Source: Candidatus Scalindua sp. (GTDB lineage Bacteria; Planctomycetota; Brocadiia; Brocadiales; Scalinduaceae). Taken from it: 52,316 nt of DNA. This document shows, in pieces, positions 8,575-18,163 of the stretch. The notes beneath the pieces were generated by a model. The model worked only from the letters and a program-made list of their open reading frames with translations. It was not told the DNA's origin and searched no databases. Where the stretch lies: NCBI GenBank assembly GCA_018670825.1, contig JABHIW010000067.1, positions 1-52,316 on the forward strand, written 5' to 3'. The stretch's first letter is position 1; the number at the start of each line of letters is the position of its first letter. The translations under genes and the position numbers were made by a program.

Positions 8575-10179
8575 TTAATTCTGTCGGATAAATGAATCTA
8601 TCAGTTCTATATCCCAACGGCTTTTTGCAATTACACCTCCATCTTCATCAAACAGCCTGGCCTGATAATGAATACTATTTGACCTGTACCTATACCAACC
8701 TGGGTCAGGTATCTCAAAACTCCACACGTTATCCCCTTCATGTATCATGTCAAAGTAACCATGACTACTCCCTGTTCCTATGTAATATAAAATCCGTGGA
8801 AAAAGTGAAGCATGTCCCTGCTCATCTACTCCATCCACTCTAATCTTTACGGTAAAAGGACCCTTTGTGTGTTTTGTCAGATCTACTCCCTGTAGCAACC
8901 ATACTAAATCTGGAATTTGATAGGGAATTTCAAGTAATTCCAATTCGCCCTCTTCGCCTTCACCAATCTTCTCAACTCCCTCATCATCCTTATCTTTTTG
9001 TAGTTCAATTTCCTCTTTATTCTGAAGTTCAGGCACTTCATTTATATTTACCGGAGATGCGGTAAAAGACGAACCATCACCTCCAATAACCATTGGGGAA
9101 CCTCTACTCACATTTCCAGACGAATCAACGACGAATAGATATGCAGGATCACCTTCGGCAAATAACCCTTGATTTATATTAACTTTAATGGATGCTTCTG
9201 ACCATGATGCGGGGATTTGCATTTCTCTATGAGTACAGTCTGACCATGTCGGTGCATCGCCTATTTCAACTCTTGCCCAGGTATTATCAACGTAGACATC
9301 ACTGTAATACGCATATTGAGTCACTTCAGAAGAATCTGAGGGAGGCCAGCTATCATAAAAACCTATAATATATGGCCGTTTGTTAATTGCCACACCATCC
9401 TTGCCATTATTGGTATTAATTTCTGTTGAATCATCTCTTAATATTCCGTCAATCCATAATTTGATATGCCCGTCGTGCTTATCAATTCCACTATTTTCTC
9501 CATATTCAACTTGAACACAATGCCATGTATCTAAAGTAAAAACATTTTGCATATTAAATACATATTTATTTTCGCTCGTGTTATTTTCAAAAGCCCTCAG
9601 AACATTATTACCTACTCCCCAACCATGAAAGTTCCAGAAGAAATTTGTATAATTTCTACTGCCTTTAGGAAACATCCTGAAGAACTTAATATTAGCTAAT
9701 CCATTATCCGGGCCTTTATACGTAGATGTGCCCCAGTGCCAGCTTGCCGCAAGTTTAACCCAGTATTGCACAAACCATTCAGGCGCAACTAATTTGTCAT
9801 AGGAAAAAAAACCGTTCCCTGCTTTTTTAAAATCATTTCGAGCGTTGAACCTGCTGAAACCGGTTCTCAGGTTATCTCTATTATTAGCAATTAAACTATT
9901 AGTATGAGGCGACAATGACGAGTCTAGTTTCCCGTCAGAAAAGTCTTCCCATACTAATGGAGTTGCTTTAGTCTTTTTCCCAAAGCCAATCCCATTTATC
10001 GTAATGGCAGAATCATGTTTAATATCTCCCTCTATACTCGTTATATTCGGATCTGCACAAACATTGCTACTACTTACAAACAAACAAAATAGTTTACATA
10101 GCAATAATACACCTAGTACACTTCCACCACTGTTCCTTGTTCTATTCTTTAAATCGTATATTTTGCTTATTCTTATCAT
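8575..10179 (-). CDS. Secreted protein with LamG/concanavalin-like domain
   Basis: 534 residues from the ATG at 10177-10179. A longer frame begins with a TTG at 10215, but the ATG places a normal signal peptide (about residues 18-41, ending NVCA) at the N-terminus. An IPT-like opening (ITSIEGDIKHDSAITINGIGF) is followed by a beta-rich region of about 250 residues with Trp/Tyr-rich strands (EWFVQYWVKLAASWHWG, TWHCVQVEYG, HIKLWIDGIL), as in LamG or polysaccharide-lyase-like sandwich domains. A very acidic linker (about 395-425) and a second beta domain close the protein. It is convergent with the plus-strand lipoprotein gene and is the last gene of the long minus-strand series. A role in binding or trimming the polysaccharide is an inference; no catalytic site is recognised. 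Confidence 0.7.
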   Translation of the reverse strand: MIRISKIYDLKNRTRNSGGSVLGVLLLCKLFCLFVSSSNVCADPNITSIEGDIKHDSAITINGIGFGKKTKATPLVWEDFSDGKLDSSLSPHTNSLIANNRDNLRTGFSRFNARNDFKKAGNGFFSYDKLVAPEWFVQYWVKLAASWHWGTSTYKGPDNGLANIKFFRMFPKGSRNYTNFFWNFHGWGVGNNVLRAFENNTSENKYVFNMQNVFTLDTWHCVQVEYGENSGIDKHDGHIKLWIDGILRDDSTEINTNNGKDGVAINKRPYIIGFYDSWPPSDSSEVTQYAYYSDVYVDNTWARVEIGDAPTWSDCTHREMQIPASWSEASIKVNINQGLFAEGDPAYLFVVDSSGNVSRGSPMVIGGDGSSFTASPVNINEVPELQNKEEIELQKDKDDEGVEKIGEGEEGELELLEIPYQIPDLVWLLQGVDLTKHTKGPFTVKIRVDGVDEQGHASLFPRILYYIGTGSSHGYFDMIHEGDNVWSFEIPDPGWYRYRSNSIHYQARLFDEDGGVIAKSRWDIELIDSFIRQN

Positions 10180-10201
10180 CTTAATATTCCACAAACGTAA
10201 T

Positions 10202-11188
10202 TTAGCATAAATCAATTTTCTGTAATTGATTTTTAAGGCCTGAAATGACTTGGTCAGAGGTCTTATTTAATTTGTATTTTAGCTCTTTGATTTCTTCCCT
10301 CAATTTTCCTTCAATCTTAAGACATTTTTTTATTGACGTTGTTATTGCGGCAGAATTATTTTCAGTAAATACAGCCCCCTTATTGAAGAATGTCTTTAAT
10401 GCATTCGTATCTGATAATATCATGGGAGTACCTACAGCAATTGATTCATAAGCGCCACACACAAGGCAATTTTCTTTTCGTGTTAAATCTATTGACAAGT
10501 CCACAGAGCTAAGCAGGTTCCAGTACTCATTATCAGAAACAAAACCGGTGAAGATAACATTCGAAGGAGCATTATTTATTATATCTAGTTTAATCCTTTT
10601 ATGATTACCAGTAACATAAAATATGACATCATTATCAAACGAAGAAGCCGACTTTATAACCTCTTCATAAGGTTCATCTCCTGCAAATGTACAAATAAAC
10701 AAAATATTTTTTTCTCCTTTTAAAATCTTTTTTGTAACCTTTGGTGATGAAGGTATTCGGTCTGGCAGAACATATGGATTGCCCTTGTTATTACTCACAA
10801 TATTTGCCAATGTTTCGTTTGTAACAATAGTAATATCAGCTTTTTTTTGTAAATACCGATATATGAAAAGAAACTTTTTTAATGTCTTGCTTAAAGGCAA
10901 AAGCCCCGAATTATGCGCATCGACAATAAGAAAATATCCATAAAATGATTTCACCACACATGCCAATAAAGTGAGAAATATCGAGGGATTCTGGACTATT
11001 AAGGTTTGAGGTCGTTTCGCATGAATAGCAAACCAGCTTTTAATTAATAAAATCGGATGTTTAATAATCCTGGGATAATTACTTTGGAAGATTATCAGTT
11101 CTGTACCAAAGAACTTATTTAATTCCAAAGTCCTTCTATGTCTTTCCCAGGCAAGCCAGATTTTTTTATTTCTTTGGTTATCCTCCAT
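10202..11188 (-). CDS. Glycosyltransferase (GT-B fold, GT4-like)
   Basis: 328 residues from the ATG at 11186-11188. A TTG four codons upstream is also possible, and neither has a strong ribosome binding site. The N-terminal half has Rossmann-type strands (TELIIFQSN, TLIVQNPS, YFLIVDAHNSG). The C-terminal half has the GT-B nucleotide-sugar features KNILFICTFAGDEPYEEVI, NVIFTGFVSDNEYWNLL and the acidic CGAYESIAVGTPMILSD stretch. In GT4 enzymes the E of this last motif contacts the donor nucleotide. It should add one sugar to the lipid-linked EPS unit at the cytoplasmic face. The gene lies 14 bases after the ligase-like gene and its end is 22 bases before the next start, so it is part of the same transcript. 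Confidence 0.8.
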   Translation of the reverse strand: MEDNQRNKKIWLAWERHRRTLELNKFFGTELIIFQSNYPRIIKHPILLIKSWFAIHAKRPQTLIVQNPSIFLTLLACVVKSFYGYFLIVDAHNSGLLPLSKTLKKFLFIYRYLQKKADITIVTNETLANIVSNNKGNPYVLPDRIPSSPKVTKKILKGEKNILFICTFAGDEPYEEVIKSASSFDNDVIFYVTGNHKRIKLDIINNAPSNVIFTGFVSDNEYWNLLSSVDLSIDLTRKENCLVCGAYESIAVGTPMILSDTNALKTFFNKGAVFTENNSAAITTSIKKCLKIEGKLREEIKELKYKLNKTSDQVISGLKNQLQKIDLC

Positions 11189-11214
11189 TACTTTATTCAA
11201 ATAGAAACTGTGGA

Positions 11215-12651
11215 CTACATTTTATAATTTGATTTCTCAATTAAATCATTAGTCGCCAAACCAGCTCTTTGTACCATATTGCTACATGTCCAGAAAACAC
11301 CAACGGTAAACCACCAATGTATATTGTAGAAATCCATACCCAGTATGCCAACAATAAGTCTTACAAATAAGAAGACAAGAGTTGCATTTATCACAGCTTT
11401 TATTATATCAAGTTCGTTTATACGGCGTTTAATAACAAAATATTCTGTATTATTTTCTTGGACATTTACAGCCAATATTTTTTTTAAAAGTACAACCTGT
11501 TTATTAATGTCACCAATATTTCTTTTTGCAATTTGCAAAAGTTTAACGATTAGTGCCATAAATACAATAAACCCTTGTATACCCATGTGCGTAGCAACTT
11601 CCAGGTATAGACAATGTACCTCTTGAGCATTTCCAGGATCATTAGTCCTTCTTGCAACCTCAAATATATATCCCCCAAGCCCTAAGCCAAAGGGGTTATC
11701 CATAAGAATAGACAGGCCCTCACGATACATAGCTTTCCGCTTATCACTCGAATGACCTTCCTTGTCCTGCCCGGTAAATGAACTTGTGAGTCTCTCTTTA
11801 TATTGCAACGGCATACTGACGAAGCAGATGGCCCCTACGACTATAATAATAACTCCAGATCTAATCTTAACTTTTCTATCAGATCTCCACCACACAAAAA
11901 ACAATAGCCCCATTACACCCAGGTAAGCAGTCCTTGAACCGGAATACATTATGCAGTATAGCGATTGTAAAACTGAAGTTAAAAAAAAGATTTTAATCCA
12001 TTTGGATTTTATCAGTGGATATAAAAAATAAACATATGGTAATACATTTAATGCAACCTGAGATAATGAATTAGGATGCGTATATCTTGGAACTGAACCA
12101 TGCAGCCTCATTACTCCCTGATTCTGCCATACAAGACTACCTGTTACACCACCTATCACCCCTTCCATTGTTACTTTCCAGTATGCTAACATCCATATTA
12201 AGATAAAAATAAGCAGATGCCAAGGATTCTTAACAAACGTAATAATAAACAGACTCATTGCAAGGTATTTAAGATAATTATCTATAAATAAATTTTGTGA
12301 TAATTCAGGAACTATAGAGAGTGGTACTTGAATGGCTGCCGCCATAGACAATGCTACCAAATAAAGAGTAAGACCCGGGCTTTTTGCTTTCGTTTCTTTA
12401 CTATAGCGAGTGAAAGCGAGTATTAATAAAATAGCGCCCACAATCGCTTCCAACCTTATACCGCCAAATCTTTCCTCCATTCTGTAAGACAACTGTGTAT
12501 ACCAAATAATTATATAGGCCAGAAAGAACAAAAAAAAGTTCCTGTTTGTAAAAGAGTATATGCTGCCTGCTTTTCCAGGAAGAGCATCAAACTCTTCCCT
12601 GATAATTATTACAAACATTATCATAAATAAACCTATACTAATTAATGCCAT
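11215..12651 (-). CDS. O-antigen ligase/polymerase (Wzy/WaaL-like) membrane protein
   Basis: 478 residues with about ten to twelve membrane helices. The Wzy_C region is recognisable: a large periplasmic loop with RYTHPNSLSQVALNV, SGSRTAYLGVMGLL, the NPFGLGLGGYIFEVARR stretch and HCLYLEVATHMGIQGFIVF. In this superfamily the loop Arg and His residues handle the lipid-linked glycan. PEP-CTERM/exosortase loci typically carry such a protein, annotated as a putative O-glycosylation ligase. Its start codon overlaps the end of the PaaK-like gene by 14 bases, which implies translational coupling. It could polymerise the EPS unit or transfer glycan to a protein; sequence alone does not separate these. 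Confidence 0.85.
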   Translation of the reverse strand: MALISIGLFMIMFVIIIREEFDALPGKAGSIYSFTNRNFFLFFLAYIIIWYTQLSYRMEERFGGIRLEAIVGAILLILAFTRYSKETKAKSPGLTLYLVALSMAAAIQVPLSIVPELSQNLFIDNYLKYLAMSLFIITFVKNPWHLLIFILIWMLAYWKVTMEGVIGGVTGSLVWQNQGVMRLHGSVPRYTHPNSLSQVALNVLPYVYFLYPLIKSKWIKIFFLTSVLQSLYCIMYSGSRTAYLGVMGLLFFVWWRSDRKVKIRSGVIIIVVGAICFVSMPLQYKERLTSSFTGQDKEGHSSDKRKAMYREGLSILMDNPFGLGLGGYIFEVARRTNDPGNAQEVHCLYLEVATHMGIQGFIVFMALIVKLLQIAKRNIGDINKQVVLLKKILAVNVQENNTEYFVIKRRINELDIIKAVINATLVFLFVRLIVGILGMDFYNIHWWFTVGVFWTCSNMVQRAGLATNDLIEKSNYKM

Positions 12652-14014
12652 AATTTATATTTCCAAAACTGTTTATTCCACATTTAGAAAACCTGTATTT
12701 ACCATTTGTTTCTGGTTTAATTTCAGGAATCTTTCTCAACCTTAAAATTATATCAGAGCCAAATAATTCTTTGAAATAATTTATCAGCTTACTTTCATTT
12801 TCTGTTGTGAAGTTACTATCCGGAACAATATTTAAAATAATTTCATCAATCTCTTTTTGTACAATCTGCATTTGTTTAATACCTGGAATTTTTGTTAACG
12901 TATTTTCAATTAGTGAAATCCCTGCCACCTTTGCACCATCACTCTTTATTAGGAAATCTGCAACCCGTCCAACAATCTTTTCTGTTAGAGGCAACCCTCT
13001 GCCACAGGAGCACTTTCGGTTTACAGGTACTCCAATATCTTCAACCTGATAACGTATAAAAGGCATCGCCCTGTTCATGAGGTCTGTCACTATAATCTTC
13101 CCCTGCTCCCCGGATTTGGTATAAGTTCCATCCTCTTTTAAAAACTCAACATACAGATGCTCTATATTAATGTGCATTCCCTCGTGCATCTCACATTGAG
13201 AGGCGATAAGACTAACCTCTTCACAACCGTACCTATCAGTTACTTTTATACCAAATACGGCTTCAATTACCGCTCTTTCATGAGGTAGAAGCATCATTGA
13301 TGATGAGATAATACCTCTTGGTCTGATATCACTTATGTCTAACTTTTTTATGTACTCAGCAAGAATAAAGATAGAATGGGCATGTCCAAATAGAAGGGTA
13401 GGTTTTGTTTTACGCCACTGTTTTGCAAACGCAATAACAGCTTTATCAGAAACCTGCATGGTATCAAGAAATATAAATGGCTGAAGCAACCGGTCTCTTA
13501 ATTTTGATTTTAAATCTTTCGGAAGTACTGGATTGCCCCATATGGCCCCTATGGGTTCTCCAACCTCCCAGCCTGCCCATCTATCATGCCTCCTCGCGCA
13601 CGCATTTCGCATTTCACTGCATTCCTCTGTTATATATAATTCCAGAGATTTCCCCGTTGATCCACCGGTTTTAAATTTTAGAAGGCTCTTGGTATCAAAA
13701 CCTTTCGATATCATTGCCTGAGTGTTCTGCCGAATCTCTTCTTTCGTTAGAACCGGTAGCTTCATAAAATCATCTTTAGTCTTAATATCTTCCGGTTTAA
13801 TACCAACTTTGTCGAAACGGTCCTTATAAAAGCTATTCTTATTATAAGCAAATCGCAGGATTTCATTAACCCTCTCCCATTGCTTTTGCATAAGCACCTC
13901 TTCTGGCAAATACTGCGTTCTTTCCAGTTCTCGCCAGTATTTTAATTTTATACTTCTGTTTTTGTGAACAAAAAAAGGTTCAAATATCTTTCTTCGTACT
14001 AAAGACTTTATCAT
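12638..14014 (-). CDS. PaaK/CapK-like AMP-forming ligase
   Basis: 458 residues, phenylacetate-CoA ligase-like adenylate-forming fold. The phosphate-binding loop FKTGGSTGKSLELY is at about residues 113-126. DRYGCEEVSLIA supplies the aromatic and acidic adenylation motif, TDLMNRAMPFIRYQVEDIG the ATP ribose contact, and CSCGRG a Cys pair. CapK-type relatives occur in capsule and EPS loci, where they are thought to activate a carboxylic acid that decorates the polysaccharide, but no substrate has been shown for this type. It is 12 bases downstream of the GT2 gene (14027-14935) and overlaps the ligase gene. The family is certain and the substrate unknown. Confidence 0.85.
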   Translation of the reverse strand: MIKSLVRRKIFEPFFVHKNRSIKLKYWRELERTQYLPEEVLMQKQWERVNEILRFAYNKNSFYKDRFDKVGIKPEDIKTKDDFMKLPVLTKEEIRQNTQAMISKGFDTKSLLKFKTGGSTGKSLELYITEECSEMRNACARRHDRWAGWEVGEPIGAIWGNPVLPKDLKSKLRDRLLQPFIFLDTMQVSDKAVIAFAKQWRKTKPTLLFGHAHSIFILAEYIKKLDISDIRPRGIISSSMMLLPHERAVIEAVFGIKVTDRYGCEEVSLIASQCEMHEGMHINIEHLYVEFLKEDGTYTKSGEQGKIIVTDLMNRAMPFIRYQVEDIGVPVNRKCSCGRGLPLTEKIVGRVADFLIKSDGAKVAGISLIENTLTKIPGIKQMQIVQKEIDEIILNIVPDSNFTTENESKLINYFKELFGSDIILRLRKIPEIKPETNGKYRFSKCGINSFGNINYGIN

Positions 14015-14026
14015 ATAATTATTTAT

Positions 14027-14935
14027 TTATATTGAACAAAAGAAATTTTTTATCAAACCTTTATACGCTGCAAACTGCAGCGGCCATTTTTGGATTGATA
14101 ATAAATAGTATTCGGAAGAACGGTGAGAATCCAAGTGGCTATAATAATATCCTCTGTTGCTGTAAGTATATGCCCATGCATGGCGAATTGTAGATAGAGG
14201 AAGAAGGCCAGGATTGCTTTCATAAAACTTTTGCATGATCTTATCAGAACATTTCTGTCTCTCTTCCAGATTCTTTGACATTTGTCCGGAGTGTCCTACC
14301 CTGTATAGCAAAAGCTGTTCACTAATAAACTCGAATCTGTAACACATCGATAGTCTCAACCACAGATCCCAATCAATACCCATCATTATTGATTCATCAA
14401 AACAACCATGCTCTTCAAAACATTCTCTACGAACTACAGAAGAGGAAAAAGGGACAAAATTATCAAAGAAAAGAGCTTTTGTTACCTCACCGGATTTTGG
14501 CAGGAGATATTTGCTTTCTACCTTATATTCAACATTATTTCCCTGTTGATCAACAAATCTACTCCTGCTATAAACAACTCCAACATTTTTGTTGGAAAAC
14601 AAGGGGATCTGTTTTTCCAGCTTAGTCTTCTTCCATAAATCATCAGCATCCAGAAAAGCTATAAATTCACCGGATGAGTTCTTAATCCCGTTATTCTTTG
14701 CATTAGCCTGTCCCGCATTTTCCTGGTATATATAAGTGATCCTCTCATCGCTGAGGTATGGCTGGATAATTCTTTGAGTATTATCAGTAGAACCGTCATT
14801 GACTATGACTATTTCGAAATCGTCAAATGTCTGGTTTAAAACTGAATCAATTGCATGGCAAATATATCCTGCATAATTGTAGCTCGCTATAACTACGCTT
14901 ACTTTAGGATTATAACTTGTATCAGTATTCACCAT
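14027..14935 (-). CDS. Family 2 glycosyltransferase
   Basis: 302 residues, GT-A fold. The nucleotide-binding start VSVVIASYNYAGYICHAIDSV is followed by IVNDGSTDNT and the metal-binding FLDADDLW (DxD type) around residue 95. No membrane helix is present, so this is a soluble inverting transferase acting on the lipid-linked intermediate at the inner membrane. The C-terminal MGIDWDLWLRL segment is typical of rhamnosyl- or galactosyl-type GT2 enzymes, but the sugar cannot be deduced. It is the first gene after a 355-bp non-coding gap, so it may start a sub-operon. Confidence 0.87.
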   Translation of the reverse strand: MVNTDTSYNPKVSVVIASYNYAGYICHAIDSVLNQTFDDFEIVIVNDGSTDNTQRIIQPYLSDERITYIYQENAGQANAKNNGIKNSSGEFIAFLDADDLWKKTKLEKQIPLFSNKNVGVVYSRSRFVDQQGNNVEYKVESKYLLPKSGEVTKALFFDNFVPFSSSVVRRECFEEHGCFDESIMMGIDWDLWLRLSMCYRFEFISEQLLLYRVGHSGQMSKNLEERQKCSDKIMQKFYESNPGLLPLSTIRHAWAYTYSNRGYYYSHLDSHRSSEYYLLSIQKWPLQFAAYKGLIKNFFCSI

Positions 14936-15290
14936 GTTGCGTTACTCTTTTTATATACAATGAGTGATTTTAAAAACCTAAACTATTAAAAAGTAACCCA
15001 TTTGCAAATCATATTAAATTGCTACACATCTAGAAGAATAAACCTATAATTTGGTATATTTTAAAACCTATCCAGCCTACATTCTATGAGAGTTGAGACT
15101 TAAGATACTACTCATTTCACCAAAGTCCTTAGCAAAAAATTGAACTGGATTTCGCAAAACAGTTACCTAAAATATAAACCTTGTCATAAAATATTAGTCA
15201 ATTTGGAATGTATGATGCTGTTTTACTGAATTTATGGTAAAAAATGTATTTTTATTTCTAAACCCTTCTATTACGTCACTATACTTTATT
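14936..15290. other. 355-bp AT-rich gap
   Basis: No gene, no clear terminator and no repeat element recognised on either strand. It may hold a promoter for the minus-strand genes beginning at 14935. Confidence 0.5.
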
Positions 15291-16442
15291 TTATATTTCC
15301 ATTGAAAAATAAAGATCTTCGAGTTTAATAACTTCTTTTTTGACATCATGATATTCGCTCACATAATTTCTACCTTCCCTGCCCATTTCTAACCACAAAT
15401 GCCGATTCCTTAACAAAGTTAACAAATTATCTGCTAATGATTGATAATCCTTTTCAGGAGAAAGCAATGCGCTCTTTCCATTTAACACAACGTTAGGTAT
15501 GTCAGCATGATATGTTGAAAGTACAGGTAATCCACTTGCCTGTGCTTCTAAAATAATTGTAGGAGCACCGCCCTCAGTTTCTCCATCTTCTGCAGTAATG
15601 CTTGGATGTATGAAAATATCAGCCAATCCCATCTCCTTTGCAACAATATAGTGTGGCTGCATACCCAGCAACTTTACATGGAATTCTAATCTGTTGGAAT
15701 TAATATATTTCTCGATTGATGGTCTTAACGGTCCATCTCCTATTATTCTTAATTCTATATTTGAGAAGTTATTAATTACTTTCTTAATGGCCATAAGGAC
15801 ATAAACCAACCCCTTTTTTTCAATAAAACGTCCGCAAAAGAAAATAATCACTTTATTATTCCCGTTTGGAACTCTCTTTCGAAATTCGAACTGGTTTAGA
15901 TCAATAGCAATATGTTGAATCCTGATTTTATCTTCCGGACAACCCAAGGCGATAAGTCCATTTTTCATCTTCTTTCCTTCAACCAAAAAAAGATCTCCTT
16001 TTGCAAATAGTTCCTTGTAGTTTTCTTGCCAGACCTTTTCTTGTGGAATTTTCGACATATCCTTTCCATAAAAAGTCGTAACCAGAGGTACTCCCAGCTT
16101 TTCTTTTAATTCTATGAGGTCGTAACCAGTAGGACCAAAATGGGCATGTAGAAGCCGAACTCTATTCAATTTTAGAATCAATTTGCGATACAAATCACTA
16201 TTGCCATTAAATCTCTTGTTCGTCCAATTTAGCAACCAATGCAAAGTGTATCGCTTATATGAACAATCGTATATTCTTGTACTTAAAGGAAACAGGGCAA
16301 GATTCTCTAATCTATTTGCCATAACTATAGGTTTCACTCTTCTAAAAGTACTTAAGTATCTATAGATAAAAGTTTCAGAAAGCGGTAAATAAATCGGGCA
16401 GAAATGTGCAACTATTAGTTTATTTATCATAGGATGGGACAT
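15291..16442 (-). CDS. Family 4 glycosyltransferase (WcaL-like)
   Basis: 383 residues, GT-B fold. The N-terminal domain has LSETFIYRYLSTF and LLHAHFGPTGYDLIEL, the glycine-loop and histidine pattern seen in colanic-acid-type WcaL enzymes. The C-terminal domain has FFCGRFIEKKGLVYVLMAI, the IGDGPLRPSIEKYI strand, and the donor-binding E in EGGAPTIILEAQASGLPVLS (G-x-P-x(3)-LEA). A retaining transferase working from a nucleotide sugar is expected. It is followed by a 190-bp gap containing an AT-rich hairpin. Confidence 0.87.
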   Translation of the reverse strand: MSHPMINKLIVAHFCPIYLPLSETFIYRYLSTFRRVKPIVMANRLENLALFPLSTRIYDCSYKRYTLHWLLNWTNKRFNGNSDLYRKLILKLNRVRLLHAHFGPTGYDLIELKEKLGVPLVTTFYGKDMSKIPQEKVWQENYKELFAKGDLFLVEGKKMKNGLIALGCPEDKIRIQHIAIDLNQFEFRKRVPNGNNKVIIFFCGRFIEKKGLVYVLMAIKKVINNFSNIELRIIGDGPLRPSIEKYINSNRLEFHVKLLGMQPHYIVAKEMGLADIFIHPSITAEDGETEGGAPTIILEAQASGLPVLSTYHADIPNVVLNGKSALLSPEKDYQSLADNLLTLLRNRHLWLEMGREGRNYVSEYHDVKKEVIKLEDLYFSMEI

Positions 16443-16538
16443 TATGATGATTATTATGTGAGGTGAGAAAAAAATGTTTCTACAAAGTGAGCAACAATAT
16501 ATTTATTAACAGAGTTTTCACTCATTTCAAGGTGGTGT

Positions 16539-16571
16539 GTTTACTATAAAATAAACTTTATTTTGGTAAAC
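16539..16571. repeat. AT-rich inverted repeat downstream of the flippase gene
   Basis: GTTTAC and GTAAAC enclose AAAATAAA-C-TTTATTTT, forming a 14-bp two-part stem with a small asymmetric interruption. It lies 60 bases after the flippase stop, with no clean T-tract on either strand. It could be a bidirectional stabiliser or weak terminator. Confidence 0.5.
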
Positions 16572-16631
16572 CCTTCGATACATTTCTGTATTTATGAGCA
16601 AAGCTATTATAAAGCGTTTTAAACATCATCG

Positions 16632-18113
16632 CTAGCTTATGGTAGAAGACGTTTTTGCAAACCTTAATTGCCACTGTTCGCGTAGTAAAGTCTTTAATTC
16701 CATATATGCTTTCAATCTGAATGTGCGAATAAGCAATAAATACAATGTAATTCCAAAAGGGACCTGTACTGCCAGGTAAGCCCAGTGTTGCCAATATACT
16801 GGCAGCAAATAACCTAGCAAATAAACCCCTATCGCCATTCCAACTGCAGAACCAAAAACGCCAGATAGGTTTACGACTACTTCCTTGAACGTTATACCTA
16901 CCAGAGATACAGCGATCTTTATACCGGGACCGGCAGCAAGCAGTGAGAAGAGGGCATAAGAGTGCGCAACACCTTTTATACCCCATTGCAAACCAACGAC
17001 AATAGCAACAACTCCCAGGATACCGAGTACGGTTCCTACCTTGAATTGAAGTCCAGTACGTCCTTGCGAAAGATATATATTCCCATTAAGTGTCCCTATT
17101 GACTGTATCGCTCCTACAATAGATAATGCTTGCATGACAGGTATCATACCACTCCACTGAGAGCCGAAAACGGTTATCACGAAGCTCTCAGTAACCACCA
17201 ATAAGCCAAACATCATAGGAAATGTTATCAACGCAACACTACGTGTAATTTGCAGGTAGATATTTTTGATACGTAGTTTATCTTCTTGAATGGAAGAAAA
17301 AGCCGGAAACATTACACGCTCTATAACTCGTGAAATATTATTCAGAGGAAAGAGCATCATTGAGTATGCCTTGTCATATAATCCAAGTGCAGATGATCCT
17401 AGAAAACGACCAACCAAGAGGTTGTCTGCATTTCGAATAAAGTAGTTCATCGTCCTGAACCCAAACAAATTACTGCTAAACCCCAATAACTCTCGAACAG
17501 CCATCCAATCAATTAAAAATCTGGGCCGCCAACCGCTGATATACCACATTAATACGACTGCAATAGACGTTGAGAGAAGTGATTTAATAGCAAGACTCCA
17601 TACGCCAAAGCCTGATACAGCCAGCACAATCGCAATGCTACCAGAGAAAACAAGTACTACAATTTCCACGATTGCCAAACTTTTAAAATTCATTTTTTTC
17701 TGCATCAGAGTCTTTTGAACAATATTAAATGAGCCAACAAAAAAATTAAGAGAAATTAAATACGTAAGCGGCACGAGATCAGGTTCTTTGTAAAATCCAG
17801 CAATCCAAGGCGCAGCACACATAAAAATCGTCATTAATGCAATTCCTAAAATGATATTGATCCAGAAAATAGATGAATAATGCTTTTGCTCAGCATCTTT
17901 TTTCTGAATAAGAGCGGCCCCCATCCCTAAATCACTAAAGAGAGAAGCAAACCCGGCAAGAACTCCAACCATACCCATCAATCCGAATACATCTGGTGTC
18001 AACAAACGAACAAGAATAACACCAATTATGAAGTTCAGCACTTGTGTTACCGTTTGGGAAATAGCACTCCAACTGAGACTATTTATTGTACGGGTTTTAA
18101 ATTCATCTGACAT
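16632..18113 (-). CDS. Polysaccharide flippase (Wzx-type, MOP superfamily)
   Basis: 493 residues with about 12-14 membrane helices. It is recognisable from the family N-terminus (SLSWSAISQTVTQVLNFIIG), VRLLTPDVFGLMGMVGVLAGF and LFSDLGMGAALIQKKDA, all typical of the WzxC/MviN-like lipopolysaccharide exporters. The role is to move the undecaprenyl-linked repeat unit across the inner membrane. GAGG lies ten bases before the ATG. It sits between methyltransferase and glycosyltransferase genes, as expected for a Wzx/Wzy-type pathway whose ligase/polymerase is at 11215-12651. Confidence 0.9.
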   Translation of the reverse strand: MSDEFKTRTINSLSWSAISQTVTQVLNFIIGVILVRLLTPDVFGLMGMVGVLAGFASLFSDLGMGAALIQKKDAEQKHYSSIFWINIILGIALMTIFMCAAPWIAGFYKEPDLVPLTYLISLNFFVGSFNIVQKTLMQKKMNFKSLAIVEIVVLVFSGSIAIVLAVSGFGVWSLAIKSLLSTSIAVVLMWYISGWRPRFLIDWMAVRELLGFSSNLFGFRTMNYFIRNADNLLVGRFLGSSALGLYDKAYSMMLFPLNNISRVIERVMFPAFSSIQEDKLRIKNIYLQITRSVALITFPMMFGLLVVTESFVITVFGSQWSGMIPVMQALSIVGAIQSIGTLNGNIYLSQGRTGLQFKVGTVLGILGVVAIVVGLQWGIKGVAHSYALFSLLAAGPGIKIAVSLVGITFKEVVVNLSGVFGSAVGMAIGVYLLGYLLPVYWQHWAYLAVQVPFGITLYLLLIRTFRLKAYMELKTLLREQWQLRFAKTSSTIS

Positions 18114-18163
18114 ATGGTACTATCCTCTTAATATTTCACACAAGCAGTTTATTCAAAAAAAAA

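Noticed and set aside
10179..10215. TTG start at 10215 for the LamG-like protein
   Set aside because: It adds 12 residues before a normal signal peptide and overlaps the previous gene; the ATG at 10177-10179 gives a standard signal sequence.
16558..16986. 142-codon frame overlapping the flippase gene
   Set aside because: It lies on the same strand in another frame of the clear Wzx gene and has no independent support.
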